NCBI RefSeq assembly: GCF_900119845.1
Contig: NZ_FPKU01000001.1
Location: 1,707,528 to 1,771,527 of the forward strand
Source: Devosia enhydra
GTDB taxonomy: Bacteria; Pseudomonadota; Alphaproteobacteria; Rhizobiales; Devosiaceae
DNA: 64,000 bases
Reading direction: 5' to 3'
Below the pieces are notes generated by a model that was given only the letters and a program-made list of their open reading frames with translations, did not search any database and was not told the origin of the DNA. The position numbers were made by a program, and so were the translations under genes. Shown here one piece after another: positions 34,731 through 43,177 of the stretch (position 1 is the stretch's first letter; every line of letters starts with the position of its first letter).

Positions 34731-35221
34731 CCGCCTCGTTCACCCTCCCCGATCTCTATAGGCGCGGCGAAGCCCTCATCGCCCGCCTGCCGGCCGCTCT
34801 GCCGCTTCTGGGGCTCAGGATCGCGCTCGCCATTCCCTTCTGGCGCTCGGGCCTCACCAAATGGGATGGGTTCGGCAATCTCTCTTTGGGCGCGCGCTAT
34901 CTCTTCGAGCAGGAGTTTCGCCTTCATATCCTGGGCGCCGCCATTCCCTATCCGATGCCGCTCGTCATGGCCTGGCTGGCGGGCGTGGGCGAGATCGTCC
35001 TGCCCATCCTGCTGATCCTCGGGCTGGCCACACGCTATGCAGCGCTCGGCATCCTCCTGATGACAGCGATCATCCAGCTCACCGTGCCCGATGGCTGGCT
35101 CGCCTATCATCTCCCCTGGGCGGTGATGGCGCTCGTCCTCATGCGTTATGGCGCCGGCTGGGCCTCGCTCGATCAGGCGATCCTCGCCCGCAGGCGTCAG
35201 CCGATGCCCGCAATGGGCTGA
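34727..35221 (+). CDS. DoxX-family membrane protein
   Basis: An integral membrane protein of 164 residues with four hydrophobic segments, DoxX-like throughout (LRIALAIPFWRSGLTKWDGF, then LAGVGEIVLPILLILGLATRY). DoxX genes very often close bufferin operons; the role may be redox or membrane support for copper handling, but is not settled. Its start overlaps the bufC stop. No terminator was seen directly after it. Confidence 0.92.
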   Translation: MTASFTLPDLYRRGEALIARLPAALPLLGLRIALAIPFWRSGLTKWDGFGNLSLGARYLFEQEFRLHILGAAIPYPMPLVMAWLAGVGEIVLPILLILGLATRYAALGILLMTAIIQLTVPDGWLAYHLPWAVMALVLMRYGAGWASLDQAILARRRQPMPAMG

Positions 35222-35297
35222 TCACATCGCAGGGCGGCTCTGGCCTTGCTGCGGCCGAGGCAGTATCGATGCATCTCGACTTGAACCGAGGTGCACG

Positions 35298-35924
35298 ATG
35301 CGCTCCCTTCCGGCCTTTGCAGTCGCCGCCAGTCTGATCCTCGTTGCCGCGCCTGCGGTCGCGAGCGATACGGCACCGCCCGCGCCACTCGTGGAATTCC
35401 TCGGCGATCTGCTGGCGCCCGAAACCACCATCGAGATCGCCGAACCGGTGTTCGGTGCCCTCGAGATCGGGTCGACGCTGCTGCGCTTTAGCGAGACCGG
35501 CCTCGCCGAGATCGCCACCGCCACGGGCGGCACCGTGCGCAGCGCCGGCCAGCCGGTTCCCCTGTCGTGGATCTGCCTCCTCATCCCTGCATCCGATGGC
35601 GAGGCGCGCCTGCTGCTGGCATCCGACAGCATGGATGGCGGAGCGCAGCCGCTCGTAGGCCTCTGGATGGATCGCGCACCCGCCGAGGAGGCAGAGCGCG
35701 AAGGCTGCTCCACCAGCACCCTGGACCTCGCCACCGGCCTGCCCGGCCTCGGCGCACCGCCCGCCGAGATCGCGGCGCGCTTCGCCGTCACGCTGCCCGA
35801 TGGACCGGTGGTCAACATCGTCAACGAGCAATCAGGCACCGGCGGCGCCCTCATACAGCACCTGCAATACCGCCTCATCGATGGCCGCATCGCCGGCTTC
35901 GGCCTCAGCCAGATCCCGCTCTAG
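35298..35924 (+). CDS. Secreted protein of unknown function
   Basis: A protein of 208 residues starting at an ATG with CGAGG upstream and opening a signal peptide (about 1-22, AASLILVAAPAVAS). The mature part has two cysteines (SWICLLIP and EREGCSTST), probably a disulfide. I recognise no family. It lies 76 bases after doxX on the same strand and may be read through from the bufferin operon, which would suggest a link to metal stress; this is inference. Confidence 0.72.
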   Translation: MRSLPAFAVAASLILVAAPAVASDTAPPAPLVEFLGDLLAPETTIEIAEPVFGALEIGSTLLRFSETGLAEIATATGGTVRSAGQPVPLSWICLLIPASDGEARLLLASDSMDGGAQPLVGLWMDRAPAEEAEREGCSTSTLDLATGLPGLGAPPAEIAARFAVTLPDGPVVNIVNEQSGTGGALIQHLQYRLIDGRIAGFGLSQIPL

Positions 35925-35999
35925 GCGCTTCCGGGCGCAATCGATACCGGCTCGCCGTCCGGCAAAGCGACGGAACACTGACCTGGAGAGGTCCCGCAA

Positions 36000-36028
36000 A
36001 CGAAAAGGGGCGGCTTTCGCCACCCCTT
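36000..36028 (-). terminator. Rho-independent terminator after rpoH
   Basis: On the minus strand AAGGGGTGGC, loop GAAA, GCCGCCCCTT is followed by TTCG. It lies 28 bases past the rpoH stop and is convergent with the upstream secreted-protein gene. Confidence 0.75.
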
Positions 36029-36055
36029 GCATCGTTCCGATCGGTCAGCCGGCGC

Positions 36056-36955
36056 TCAGTGCGCCATGGCGTTGGGCCGGGACTCTTCGCGCTGACGGGC
36101 GGCAGACTGCACCGCCTCCTGCACCTTTTCGAACGCCCGCACCTCGATCTGGCGGATACGCTCGCGGCTGACATTATATTCCTGCGCCAGCTCCTCGAGC
36201 GTCGCCGGGCTCTCCTGCAGGCGCCTGGCCTGGAAAATCGCCTTTTCGCGATCGTTGAGATTGCCCATCGCGCTGTTGAGCAACTGCATGCGCTCGTCGA
36301 ACTCCTCGGAATTGCCGAGCGTCGTCTCCTGGTCCGGCGTGTCGTCGACCAGCCAGTCCTGCCACTCGGATGCGCCCTCGTCGGCGCGCATCGGCGCGTT
36401 GAGCGAGGCATCGCCCGACAACCGCTGGTTCATCGAGACCACGTCGGCCTCGGAGACCGAAAGCGTCGTGGCGATCTGCTTGATCTGCTCGGGATGCAGA
36501 TTGCCGTCCTCCAGCGCCGCGATCTGGCCCTTCACCTTACGCAGGTTGAAGAACAGCCGCTTCTGGGCCGCCGTAGTGCCGATCTTCACGAGGCTCCACG
36601 AGCGCAGCACATACTCTTGAATGGCGGCGCGGATCCACCACATGGCGTAGGTCGCAAGACGGAAGCCCTTGTCGGGCTCGAAGCGCTTGACCGCATGCAT
36701 CAGGCCCACATTACCTTCCGAGATCACCTCGGAAATCGGCAGGCCATAGCCGCGATAGCCCATGGCGATCTTGGCCACGAGGCGCAGATGCGAGGTGATC
36801 AGCCGCTGGGCCGCGTCGGGATCGGCATGCTCCTTGTACCGCTTGGCCAGCATGAACTCCTCGTCCGGCTCCAGCATCGGGAACCGGCGGATTTCCTGCA
36901 GGTAGCGTGACAGACCGCCCTCGGCGGAAAGCACTGGCAGATTTGTCTGGGCCAT
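36056..36955 (-). CDS. rpoH: RNA polymerase sigma-32 factor RpoH
   Basis: A sigma factor of 299 residues of the heat-shock group. The N-terminus LSRYLQEIRRFPMLEPDEEFMLAKRY and region 2 (LVAKIAMGYRGYGLPISEVISEGNVGLMHAVKRFEPDKGFRLATYAMWWIRAAIQEY) are diagnostic; the RpoH box lies just behind (QKRLFFNLRK). Region 4 ends with LEELAQEYNVSRERIRQIEVRAFEKVQ. The ATG at 36955 is preceded by AAGGAAAGGGG. Alphaproteobacteria often have two rpoH copies; only one is seen here. Confidence 0.97.
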   Translation of the reverse strand: MAQTNLPVLSAEGGLSRYLQEIRRFPMLEPDEEFMLAKRYKEHADPDAAQRLITSHLRLVAKIAMGYRGYGLPISEVISEGNVGLMHAVKRFEPDKGFRLATYAMWWIRAAIQEYVLRSWSLVKIGTTAAQKRLFFNLRKVKGQIAALEDGNLHPEQIKQIATTLSVSEADVVSMNQRLSGDASLNAPMRADEGASEWQDWLVDDTPDQETTLGNSEEFDERMQLLNSAMGNLNDREKAIFQARRLQESPATLEELAQEYNVSRERIRQIEVRAFEKVQEAVQSAARQREESRPNAMAH

Positions 36956-37121
36956 GGCGCACCCCTTTCCTTGTCCCCCGTTTGCGCGGGCAGATACCTC
37001 ATCAACGTGTCCAGGCGGCACACGGATGAGTTGCACTCATAATATATGAGTGATTGGGGCGTTGATAAGGCCTTCATCGTAAAAATACGATCATCGCCGG
37101 ACGAGCGTCGCAGGGCTCTTC

Positions 37122-38144
37122 CTACCGCCCCGGACGGGCCAGATCATAGGGTTCCAGCGCTTCCTCCAGCGCCGCCAGATCGTCGGGCAGCGGGCTTTCG
37201 AACATCATCTCCTCGCCCGTCAGCGGATGCTCGAACCCCAGTTCGGCCGCGTGCAGCGCCTGCCGGCCCAGCCCCTCGACCGCGGCGCGCACCGCGTCGG
37301 GCAGCTTTACAACCTTGGTGGCAAAGCCCGGCGCATAGAGCGTGTCGCCGACCAGCGGATGCCCGATATACTGCATGTGGACGCGGATCTGGTGGGTGCG
37401 TCCGGTTTCGAGAATGCACTGCACCCGCGTGATGTCCCAGCCCTCGGCGCCATGCCGGCTGTCCACGGCGAAATGCGTGATGGCCTCGCGTCCGTCCTTG
37501 CGCACCGCCTGCTTCATGCGCGTATTGGCGTCGCGCCCGAGCGGTAGGGTGATGGTGCCCCGCCCCTGCTCGGTCCGCCCCCACACATAGGCGATATAGA
37601 GCCGGTGCAGCGGTCCGGTGCGGCCATGGTCGGCAAACTGCGCCGCCAGATGCTTGTGGGCCCGCTCGGTCTTGGCCGCCACCATCACGCCCGAGGTGTC
37701 CTTGTCGAGCCGATGCACGATGCCGGGCCGCTTGACCCCGCCAATGCCCGCAAGGCTGTCTCCGCAGTGAAAGAGCAGCGCGTTGACCAGCGTGCCATCG
37801 AGGCTGCCGGGCGCCGGATGCACCACCATGCCCACCGGCTTGTCGATGACGATCAGCGCATCGTCCTCGTAGAGGATATCGAGCGGAATGTCTTCGGGCT
37901 GCGGCTCGGCCTCGACCGGCTCGGGCGCGACCAGCAGCAACTCCTGCCCCAGCTTGAGCTTGGTATTGGGCACTGTGGCGGTTTGCCCATTGATCGAGAC
38001 CGCTCCGGCCACTATCAGGTCCTTGATGCGGTTGCGGCTGTAGACGGGGAAAGCCTTGGCCAGTACGGCATCGAGGCGGCCGCCATCTGCCTCGGCATCC
38101 ACCACCAACTGCCAGTCCAGCGTTTCACCGGATAGATCCTGCAT
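37122..38144 (-). CDS. rluD: RluA-family 23S rRNA pseudouridine synthase (RluD-like)
   Basis: A protein of 340 residues. It has an N-terminal S4 domain (LDAVLAKAFPVYSRNRIKDLIVAGAVSING, about 22-70) and a pseudouridine synthase domain with the catalytic aspartate in PGIVHRLDKDTSG (about 140-152) and the later TGRTHQIRVHMQYIGHPLVGD motif. RluD makes pseudouridines in helix 69 of 23S rRNA. The start codon is the complement of part of the start of the divergent gene (CATG at 38142-38145), so each promoter must lie inside the other gene. Confidence 0.93.
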   Translation of the reverse strand: MQDLSGETLDWQLVVDAEADGGRLDAVLAKAFPVYSRNRIKDLIVAGAVSINGQTATVPNTKLKLGQELLLVAPEPVEAEPQPEDIPLDILYEDDALIVIDKPVGMVVHPAPGSLDGTLVNALLFHCGDSLAGIGGVKRPGIVHRLDKDTSGVMVAAKTERAHKHLAAQFADHGRTGPLHRLYIAYVWGRTEQGRGTITLPLGRDANTRMKQAVRKDGREAITHFAVDSRHGAEGWDITRVQCILETGRTHQIRVHMQYIGHPLVGDTLYAPGFATKVVKLPDAVRAAVEGLGRQALHAAELGFEHPLTGEEMMFESPLPDDLAALEEALEPYDLARPGR

Positions 38145-38502
38145 GAGCGATCCTCGTTCCCAGCCCGACGATACAGAAGCCGAGCCGCTGAGCCCGGAAG
38201 CCCAGGCGATCTTCCAGCGGGCTCGGCGATCCTTCGCCATTTCCATGGGCTTGCTGATTGTGGGTCTTATGACCGTGGCGGGCGTGCTTGTCTACCGCGT
38301 CACGCGCGACGATGGCGGCGGCGCTGCCGCCCAATACAGCCTGCCCGCCATCAGCCTGCCGACGGGGTCCGAAATCATCTCGGCCAGCGCCTCGGGTGGG
38401 CTCCTCACCCTCACCTACCGCGCCGGCCCGGTGACCAGCATCCGCATCTTCGATGGCCGCACCGGCGAGATGCTGCGCGAAGTCCCCATCGTCTCTGAAT
38501 AG
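38143..38502 (+). CDS. Small membrane-anchored protein, possibly DUF6476
   Basis: A protein of 119 residues with a single membrane helix at about 34-54 (AISMGLLIVGLMTVAGVLVYRV) after a charged cytosolic N-terminus. The C-terminal part (LPTGSEIISASASGGLLTL, VTSIRIFDGRTGEML) resembles a small conserved alphaproteobacterial family next to rluD that I believe is called DUF6476. No function is known. Its ATG overlaps the rluD ATG in a CATG palindrome, back to back. Confidence 0.75.
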   Translation: MSDPRSQPDDTEAEPLSPEAQAIFQRARRSFAISMGLLIVGLMTVAGVLVYRVTRDDGGGAAAQYSLPAISLPTGSEIISASASGGLLTLTYRAGPVTSIRIFDGRTGEMLREVPIVSE

Positions 38503-38596
38503 CCCCGGAGCCTTTTCCGGGCGAAGTGGCTGCCGGTTCGCCGTACGGAGAGGCGGGGCAAAGACTTGGCGCTTCACGCCGCAAGCGAAGGGCCGC

Positions 38597-39718
38597 TCAG
38601 CCCTGTCCCTGCGGCGCGGCAGCCGCGCTCGGCTGGGCCGCAACTGCGGCGCTTGTCCCGCCATCCTCGGCAAAGCGCTGCACGCGGGCCAGCAGGCTCT
38701 CCTCGGCGGGGGCTTCGGCTTCGGCTGTCTCGATGGCATAGACCAGCCGGCCGACATCCTCGGCAATGTCCCCCAGCTTCTGGCGCAGCCCATCTTCATC
38801 GACGCCCGCGCTGCCCCAGTCCTTGAGGATCAGCGCCTCGACATCGAGCACCTTGGCGCGCACCGCCTGCATGTCGGCATCGAGCGACACCGCCTGCATG
38901 AGCCCCGGCCCCGGCGCAGCGGCGGCGATTTCGGCCACCACCGGGCTCGTTTCCTGCAGCAGCGCCGTCACCCGGCTCGCCGATGCGGCCATAGCCGCTT
39001 CCGCTTCGGCCATACTCGCCGTGGCGATCCCTTGGTCGATCTCTCCGGCCTGCCCATCGCGCCCGCCCGCCTGGGCCGGCTCGCCTTCGGGCAGAGGCAT
39101 CGTCGCCCCGTCAGCGACCGCAGCCCCGCCAGCCTCAGCACGGGCCCGCTCGGAGCGGATCACGGCGGCGAGCGCCTCGATATCGGTTTCGTAGTTGCGG
39201 GTCAGCTTGACCCCTTCGATGCTGGCCGGCCGCGCCGCATACTTGGCCTTGCTCTCGGCCTTCTGCTTTTCGAACTGCGAGAGTTTCTCGGCCAGCTCGC
39301 GCTCGCGCATGCGCAGCTTTTGCGCCAGGTCGGTGTTTTCGCGTTCGAGTTGCAGCACGCGATTGCGCGCGCTTTCCTCGCGACCCTCGAGATCGCGCAG
39401 GATCGTCTGGTGCGTGCCCCGTTCGCCCACGATCGCGCCGACTTCGGTCTTGTGCCGGGCCGCATCGCGCAGCTGCTCGGCCAGCCGTCCCCTCAGGCTT
39501 TCGATGGTGAGCTCCAGCCGCCGCGTCGAGAGCGCGAATTCAGCCCGCAGCGCATCCTTGTCGGCCCGGAACTCGGCCATGGTCAAAGGCGTCGCCGCCT
39601 CGATGCGCTTCTTGGTCAGCCGCACGGCGCGCCGCCAGATGGCCGGCATCAGCATCAGCGCCAGAAGGCCCGCGATCAGCAGGCCCAGCGCGAAATACAT
39701 GACGTTTTCGATATTCAT
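38597..39718 (-). CDS. Membrane-anchored coiled-coil protein of unknown function
   Basis: A protein of 373 residues with one N-terminal membrane helix (about 6-28, VMYFALGLLIAGLLALMLMP), a basic stretch, and a long predicted coiled coil from about 55 to 165 (repeated heptads rich in Arg, Glu and Leu). The remainder is alanine-rich with several helical segments. The layout is common in Hyphomicrobiales proteins placed near eipA and rluD, but no function is assigned. The ATG at 39718 was preferred over one at 39754 because the membrane helix starts directly after it. Confidence 0.75.
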   Translation of the reverse strand: MNIENVMYFALGLLIAGLLALMLMPAIWRRAVRLTKKRIEAATPLTMAEFRADKDALRAEFALSTRRLELTIESLRGRLAEQLRDAARHKTEVGAIVGERGTHQTILRDLEGREESARNRVLQLERENTDLAQKLRMRERELAEKLSQFEKQKAESKAKYAARPASIEGVKLTRNYETDIEALAAVIRSERARAEAGGAAVADGATMPLPEGEPAQAGGRDGQAGEIDQGIATASMAEAEAAMAASASRVTALLQETSPVVAEIAAAAPGPGLMQAVSLDADMQAVRAKVLDVEALILKDWGSAGVDEDGLRQKLGDIAEDVGRLVYAIETAEAEAPAEESLLARVQRFAEDGGTSAAVAAQPSAAAAPQGQG

Positions 39719-39836
39719 GGGTCCGGTCCGCCCAAGCCACGACTTGCCAGCCAATAGCCGAGCCGGACGGATTGCGCCATGGTCAGCTTGAGCCCACCAT
39801 AGCGCAAAGGGGCGTTGCGGTCAGTCCCCTGGCCGA

Positions 39837-40409
39837 TCAGAACGGATTCCAGGTCGGCTCGCTGGTGAATTTGAGATAGCCCACGCTCACCCCGGCGCGG
39901 ATGCCGACGCCCGAGCGGATGGGCACCAGCACCACATCACCATATTTCATCACCGTCATGCCGACACCACCCACCACATAGGCCGAGCCGTCCACCCCCG
40001 GATAGCGGCCATAGATCTGCTGCGCCGCATCGAGGTTATAGACCAGCATCATCACCTTGGAGCCGTCGCCCCCGATATCGAAGCCGATCGATGGCCCCTG
40101 CCAGAAGAGCCCATGCTCGCCCTGGTTGCGGGTAAAGAGCGTGCCCTCGCCATAGCGCGCGCCCGCAAACAGCGCACCACCGGCCTCCTCGCCCAGGATA
40201 TAGCCGTTTGGCAGGCCATATTGCGACACCGCCCGCTCCACCACCGACGCCAGCCCCTGCGCCACCGAGCCGAAGAAGGCGCCGCCCTTTTCAACCAGCT
40301 CGGCGCTCGAATAGGTGTCGCCCACCGATCCGCCCTGCTGGGCCGCGGCCATCTGGGGCGCGAGCAGCCCCATCAGCAGGGTGAAACCGAGTACGAGACG
40401 CTTCAGCAT
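39837..40409 (-). CDS. eipA: Envelope integrity protein EipA (DUF1134)
   Basis: A periplasmic protein of 190 residues with a signal peptide (1-23, LMGLLAPQMAAA-QQ). The DUF1134 core is clear: DTYSSAELVEKGGAFFGSVAQGLASVVERAV, LFWQGPSIGFDIGGDGSKVM, YVVGGVGMTVM and the LVPIRSGVGIRAGVSVGYLKFT ending. In Brucella EipA keeps the envelope intact and is CtrA-controlled. GGAGG lies six bases before the ATG. chpT lies nearby on the other strand, as in Brucella. Confidence 0.93.
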   Translation of the reverse strand: MLKRLVLGFTLLMGLLAPQMAAAQQGGSVGDTYSSAELVEKGGAFFGSVAQGLASVVERAVSQYGLPNGYILGEEAGGALFAGARYGEGTLFTRNQGEHGLFWQGPSIGFDIGGDGSKVMMLVYNLDAAQQIYGRYPGVDGSAYVVGGVGMTVMKYGDVVLVPIRSGVGIRAGVSVGYLKFTSEPTWNPF

Positions 40410-40523
40410 GTCGAGCCTCCAGGGCTGGTTCGATGGGTCGGGCCGGCCGGCACGTTTACCGCGCGCTCACCACAACGGGGCTAGAGTGGCGCTTGGTCGG
40501 CACAGACGGGAGCCTGCGCGATC

Positions 40524-41012
40524 ATGACGGCGATCATGCGGCAAATCCGTAAACAAATCTTAACCATAGCCGGGCTTCTGTGCCTGCTCGGAGCGCTCTC
40601 GGCGCCGGTCGCGGCTGCGCCGGGCATCGTGGTCGATCCGTTCACCGGCGTTGCCGCCTCAGGCTACGACCCGGTGAGCTATTTCATCGAGGCCGAGCCG
40701 CAGCGGGGGCGGCCCGAATTCGAAGCCCAGTGGCAGGACGTGACATGGTATTTTGCATCGGCAGCCAATCGCGACGTCTTCCTGCGCACCCCCGACATCT
40801 ATGCCCCCCAGTTCGGCGGGCATGCCGCCATGAGCCTGGCGCGCGGCTATCTGGCCGAGGGCGATCCCCGCATTTTCGTGCGCTACAGGCTCAAGCTTTA
40901 TTTCTTCTATTCGGTGGGCAATCGCGAGGCCTTCCTCCTCTCGCCCGATGCGGCCATCGCGAGCGCCGAGGCCAACTGGCAGCGCTTCTCGGCGCCGGGC
41001 GCCGCGCCATGA
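40524..41012 (+). CDS. YHS domain-containing exported protein
   Basis: A protein of 162 residues with a signal peptide (to about residue 32, VAAAPG). The mature part is a YHS-type domain: GVAASGYDPVSYF, then WYFASAANRDVFLRTPDIYAPQFGGHAAMSLARG. Members occur next to chpT and eipA in related genomes, without a defined role; YHS domains often bind metals. A second ATG at 40536 is possible. A CtrA-like box overlaps its 5' end. Confidence 0.85.
   Translation: MTAIMRQIRKQILTIAGLLCLLGALSAPVAAAPGIVVDPFTGVAASGYDPVSYFIEAEPQRGRPEFEAQWQDVTWYFASAANRDVFLRTPDIYAPQFGGHAAMSLARGYLAEGDPRIFVRYRLKLYFFYSVGNREAFLLSPDAAIASAEANWQRFSAPGAAP
40549..40564. promoter_or_regulatory. CtrA-like box between eipA and the YHS gene
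   Basis: GTAA at 40549-40552, seven bases, TTAAC at 40560-40564: one mismatch from TTAA-N7-TTAAC. It sits inside the start of the YHS gene and about 140 bases upstream of eipA. Brucella eipA is under CtrA control, so the site is plausible, but the position is unusual. Confidence 0.35.
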
Positions 41013-41106
41013 GCGCGCCGATCCTCCCCGTGTGCAGCATTGCCACGGCACCTCCGACCACTACTGTCACCCCTCACTGATTCTGAACTGTTCCGGAGAC
41101 TGGCAT

Positions 41107-41772
41107 ATGGCCGAAATCATCGAGCTCAAGGCGACGGACCTGGCAGCAATGCTGTGTTCGCGCGTGTGCCACGATCTCATCAATCCCGTCGGGGCCATCG
41201 GCAACGGCCTCGAGGTTCTCGCCGATCCCACTCAGACCGCCATGGCCGATGGGGCTCATGAGCTCATCGCCAATTCGGCCCGCCACGCCCGCGCCAAGCT
41301 CGAATTCGCGCGGCTTGCCTATGGCGCCTCCTCCACCGCGGGCACCGATTTCGACACGCGGGAATGCGAGCGCGTCGCACGCCTGCTGTTCGAGATCGAG
41401 AAGGCCGATCTCGACTGGCAGGTGCCGCTCATCCTCCTGCCCAAGCACAAGGCCAAGCTGCTCATGAACATGCTGCCGATCTCGGCGATGGCCGTGCCGC
41501 GCGGCGGGCTGGTCAGCGTCAAGGTCGAGGGCGCGGCGGGGTCGGAGAGCTTCCTCATCACCTGCACCAGCGACAAGGACAAGCGCCAGCGCACCATCAT
41601 GCCCTCGGGCGTCGAGGAGCTTCTGGCCGGCACACCCGAGGGCGGCGTCGATGCCCGCGGCATCCAGCCCTTCTATACCGGCATCCTGGCGCGCATGACC
41701 GGAATGGTGCTCAAGGTCACGCTCGTCGATGATATCTTTACCTTTACCGCCATTCCGGAGCCGACGAACTGA
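41107..41772 (+). CDS. chpT: Histidine phosphotransferase ChpT
   Basis: A protein of 221 residues that relays phosphate from CckA to CtrA and CpdR. The dimerisation helix contains the phospho-accepting histidine in RVCHDLINPVGAIGNGLEVL at about residues 18-37. The C-terminal Bergerat-like domain (about 90-215) lacks ATP-binding motifs, as usual for ChpT, and ends in GILARMTGMVLKVTLVDDIFTF. CCGGAG lies nine bases before the ATG. Its partner ctrA is 10 kb away. Confidence 0.95.
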   Translation: MAEIIELKATDLAAMLCSRVCHDLINPVGAIGNGLEVLADPTQTAMADGAHELIANSARHARAKLEFARLAYGASSTAGTDFDTRECERVARLLFEIEKADLDWQVPLILLPKHKAKLLMNMLPISAMAVPRGGLVSVKVEGAAGSESFLITCTSDKDKRQRTIMPSGVEELLAGTPEGGVDARGIQPFYTGILARMTGMVLKVTLVDDIFTFTAIPEPTN

Positions 41773-41990
41773 TATTTTCCTATCCCGAACCGACGCGCCT
41801 CATGTATTGGGGCGCGGTATTGCTTTAGAGTGGTTCGCCGATAGTACAACCATCGGCAGGCAAGACAGGCGGTTCGGCTGCTGTCCGGGTATCGGGGGCA
41901 AGGATGTGCGGAACGTTTCGACGCATCCTTGGGGGAACGGGCGCAGCGCTTGCGTCCGTCTGAGGGTCAGGCCGCAGGAGGCTGAGCGTC

Positions 41991-42368
41991 ATGAAGTCCT
42001 GTCTCATCATCGACGACTCCTCGGTCGTGCGGAAGGTCGCCCGCCGCATCATCGAGGATCTCGATTACATCGTCGATGAGGCCGAGGATGGTCAGGAAGC
42101 GCTCGACAAGTGCCGGCAGGAGATGCCCGACGCCATCCTGCTCGACTGGCAGATGCCCATCATGGGCGGGCTCGAATTCCTGAAGCTGCTGCGCGCCTAT
42201 GTCGGGGGCACCGACCCCCACATCGTCTTCGTCACCACCGAAAACGACATCGGCCAGATCGCCCAGGCCCTGCGCGCCGGCGCCGACGACTTCATGATGA
42301 AGCCCTTCGAGCGCGACCACCTCGAAGCCAAATTCATCAACCCCACCCGCGTCCGCAAGGCTGGCTGA
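41991..42368 (+). CDS. CheY-like single-domain response regulator
   Basis: A receiver-only protein of 125 residues with a strong ribosome site (GCAGGAGG). All residues are intact: acidic pair DD at 9-10 in LIIDDSS, phospho-aspartate D53 in ILLDWQMP, T in VTTEND and the lysine in MMKPFERD. Orthologues are found behind chpT in many Hyphomicrobiales. It may take part in the CckA-ChpT relay or in chemotaxis; the sequence does not decide. Confidence 0.9.
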   Translation: MKSCLIIDDSSVVRKVARRIIEDLDYIVDEAEDGQEALDKCRQEMPDAILLDWQMPIMGGLEFLKLLRAYVGGTDPHIVFVTTENDIGQIAQALRAGADDFMMKPFERDHLEAKFINPTRVRKAG

Positions 42369-43177
42369 GCGCGAGGATTCAAGCGCCTCGTGAGCGGCTG
42401 GACGAAATCCCCCCTCCAAACTCATGAGAACCTCATGCCGAGGCTTCCGGGCGACCCGCAGGGTCCGGGCGCTCCAGCGGAGCGACCGGAGCGCAGGAAG
42501 GTCATAAGCGCCAGGCTCGAATAGCTCGGCGCAGGTGCGTCTCGAAGCACGAGGTTCGGGCACTCGGTCCCTCCCCGCCCCCGACGGTCGTCCCTGCAAA
42601 AGCAGGGACCTCCGTTTGCGATGTTGGCCCGATCAACTGAGGTTCCTGCTTCTGCAGGAACGACCCGGTGGGGATTGCCCAGCATCGCCCCGCCCCCCTT
42701 GGTTCGAGACGCGGCTAAAGCCGCTCCTCACCATGAGGTCGGTTGAACCTTTGCAAATAAGAACCTCATGCCAGGCTTCCGGGCGACCCGCAGGGTCCGG
42801 GCGCTCCAGCCGAGCGACCGGAGCGCCGGAAGGCCATGAGCGCTATGCGCGAATGGCTCGGCGCAGGGGCGTCTCGAAGCACGAGGTTCGGGCCCCCCAA
42901 TGCTACCCCACCACAACGTCGTCCCTGCAAAAGCAGGGACCTCCGTTTGCGATGTTGGCCCGATCAACTGAGGTTCCTGCTTCTGCAGGAACGACCCGGT
43001 GGGGATTGCCCAGCATCGCCCCCGCACCCCTTGGTTCGAGACGCGGCTAAAGCCGCTCCTCACCATGAGGTCGGTTGAACCTTGGCGGAGAAGAAACTCA
43101 TGCTGAGGAGCCCCGCAGGGGCGTCTCGAAGCACGAGGTTCGGGCACTCGAACCCGCCCCACCCCAACCCCTCAGCC
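42369..43177. repeat. Tandemly duplicated REP-type cluster
   Basis: About 800 noncoding bases made almost wholly of palindromic elements. A unit of about 331 bases is present twice in tandem: the segment starting AGCAGGGACC at 42601 recurs at 42932, with long identical runs around it. Each unit contains an inverted pair of CCTGC-type hairpins (GTCGTCCCTGC and GCAGGAACGAC) and elements ending GTCTCGAAGCACGAGG. A third partial copy of the latter begins near 43098. No gene is present. Confidence 0.88.
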
